Positions 62,659 through 64,000 of a stretch of 64,000 bases of DNA are shown one piece after another. Every line of letters starts with the position of its first letter. The stretch's first letter is position 1. The position numbers and the translations under genes were made by a program. This stretch comes from Antedon mediterranea. Lineage: Eukaryota > Echinodermata > Crinoidea > Comatulida > Antedonidae. Where the stretch lies: the NCBI RefSeq assembly GCF_964355755.1, contig NC_092675.1, positions 6,606,312 to 6,670,311 of the forward strand. The letters are read 5' to 3'. The notes beneath the pieces are model-generated. The model did no database searches. It had not been told where the DNA came from and worked only from the letters and a program-made list of their open reading frames with translations.

Positions 62659-63731
62659 GGTGTCACGAAACATCACGAAAGCTAAGACCCCCTAAGACCT
62701 AAGATCACGAAACCTAATACCCTATACCCAAGATTACCAATAGTTCTCTTTCGCACCTTGTATTTTAACTGTAAACTTTATCCTGAATACCCCACCTTAG
62801 AATTAGATGAAGAAGAATCAATAAATAACAATAATTTTTTTTAATAAGTTGCTGATTATACAGACGTTTTTCGCATACTCAGACTATGTTCAATATTTTA
62901 TTTCTATGGAACGCCGAAAGAGCAACATTAATAGAGGGCTAAAAGCTATGTGGAATCCATCTATTTAACTCATTTTTTTGGTGAAAATAATGTTCAATTT
63001 AATATATTTTGTCACTGTCAATACAAATAAAATGTTACTGTTGATACTTTACACAGTTTCTTTAACTTTAAGAATAAATCGACAAATTCATCATATCCCC
63101 TTAGGTCGCCCTTATGACTAGGCCAAGGGTAAGTAGTGATGCTGATTTTAAGATTGATTAATATTCTCTGAAAATAGTATAAGTATCAGCAGCAACATAT
63201 TACAGCATTTTTATTGACAAATTGATAAATTATATTGAACAAATAAACGTGTATTTCACCAATAAATGCATTAAATGTAGACGCATTCCATCGAGTTTTT
63301 AGCCCTCTATTATTGTTGCTCTTTTGGTGCTCCATAGAAACGAAAAGTTGAGTATGCGAAAGTGTGTAAGAAACACGTCTGTAAAATCACCAATTTTTAT
63401 TTATAAATAATACCAAGTATTTATTTGTTACTTTTTATGTTCATAAAAGTACTTATGAGGCCTAATTCTAAGGTGTGGTATTAAGAATAAAGTTAATTTA
63501 GAGTCAAAATACAATGCAGGTACGTGCGAAAGAAAAACACACCCTGAAACCAACACAATGGAGTAAATATATATAAACAAACAAACAAATAAACCGTCCA
63601 GTTTGTTTGTTGTGAAACAAAGGATATATATATATTTATTAAAATTTGTAATCTTAGGTCTTGGGTCTTAGGTTTCGTGATCTTAGATCTTTGGGGTCCT
63701 CAGCTTTCATGATCTTAGGTTTCGTGACACC
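62659..63731. mobile_element. Foldback (long inverted-repeat) element, about 1.07 kb
   Basis: The left end GGTGTCACGAAA and right end TTTCGTGACACC are inverse, and the inverse relation extends along both arms of about 400-480 bp. Paired blocks include GATCACGAAACCTAA with TTAGGTTTCGTGATC, CCTTAGAATTAG with CTAATTCTAAGG, CAGACGTTTTTCGCATACTC with GAGTATGCGAAAGTG...ACACGTCTG, and AGCAACATTAATAGAGGGCT with AGCCCTCTATTATTGTTGCT. The unpaired loop is about 62990-63240. No protein is encoded. Repeated GATC-TTAGGTTTCGTGA motifs sit inside each terminus. Confidence 0.85.
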
Positions 63732-64000
63732 ATGTTTTGGACCCTATATTTCGAAAACTACAAGTCAGATCTTTATAATTCTTGTATTATTTTATTAATA
63801 TTGATACAAAATATTAATAGGCAATGTATGCTATTAACTGTTAATGTTGCATCGTTATCCCTTGCTAGGTAGTAGGCCTATATACTAGTATATGGGGCCG
63901 GGTCATTAGGAATAATACTCTGGAATATGTATATTATGCATGGCTTAATCCATGACATACTGTAGTTTAGTTTATGATTATATTCTTGTTCTGTACAGTA

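Overview
This window is eukaryotic, AT-rich animal DNA. It has intron-split genes with GT-AG (and one GC-AG) junctions, secreted multidomain animal protein families, many small inverted-repeat transposon remnants and three large minisatellites. The palindrome TAGGCCTA is strikingly common. Together with the gene families (calcineurin A, pancreatic-lipase-like enzymes, multi-CTLD lectin) this suggests a marine invertebrate, most likely an echinoderm. That assignment is inference, not something the sequence proves.

Layout. 1-18154 (minus): the 5' two thirds of a calcineurin A (protein phosphatase 2B catalytic subunit) gene. Six coding exons are visible and the 3' part lies beyond the left edge; its long introns hold minisatellites and DNA-transposon relics. 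20247-38939: four paralogous secreted lipases of the pancreatic lipase family, in order +, -, +, +. All share one six-exon plan with intron phases 1,0,1,0,1. All keep a Ser-Asp-His triad, have a shortened lid and lack the C-terminal PLAT domain. 39355-40675: an 18-bp minisatellite. 41516-42739 (+): an intronless ankyrin-repeat gene, possibly ANKRD63-like. 44582-56152 (minus): a complete 13-exon secreted lectin with five C-type lectin domains and a C-terminal PAN/Apple-like domain (766 residues). 59073-60162 (+): the first two exons of a probable head-to-head paralogue of that lectin, continuing past the right edge or interrupted. 60163-64000: repeats, including a foldback element of about 1.07 kb.

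All exon models were read by eye. Every internal junction kept the reading frame: the lectin exons sum to 2301 nt, and the four lipases to 1008, 1059, 1011 and 1020 nt. The lipases and lectins fit a gut or secretory, digestive or defence role; calcineurin and the ankyrin protein are unrelated intracellular neighbours.

I found no convincing undescribed biological system. The most notable items are the lid-shortened lipase cluster with an inverted member, the strictly phase-1 modular lectin with its divergent partial paralogue, a family of inverted-repeat elements seen only in and around the lectin gene, a hairpin-forming 28-bp satellite inside calcineurin intron 1, and the foldback element at the right edge.
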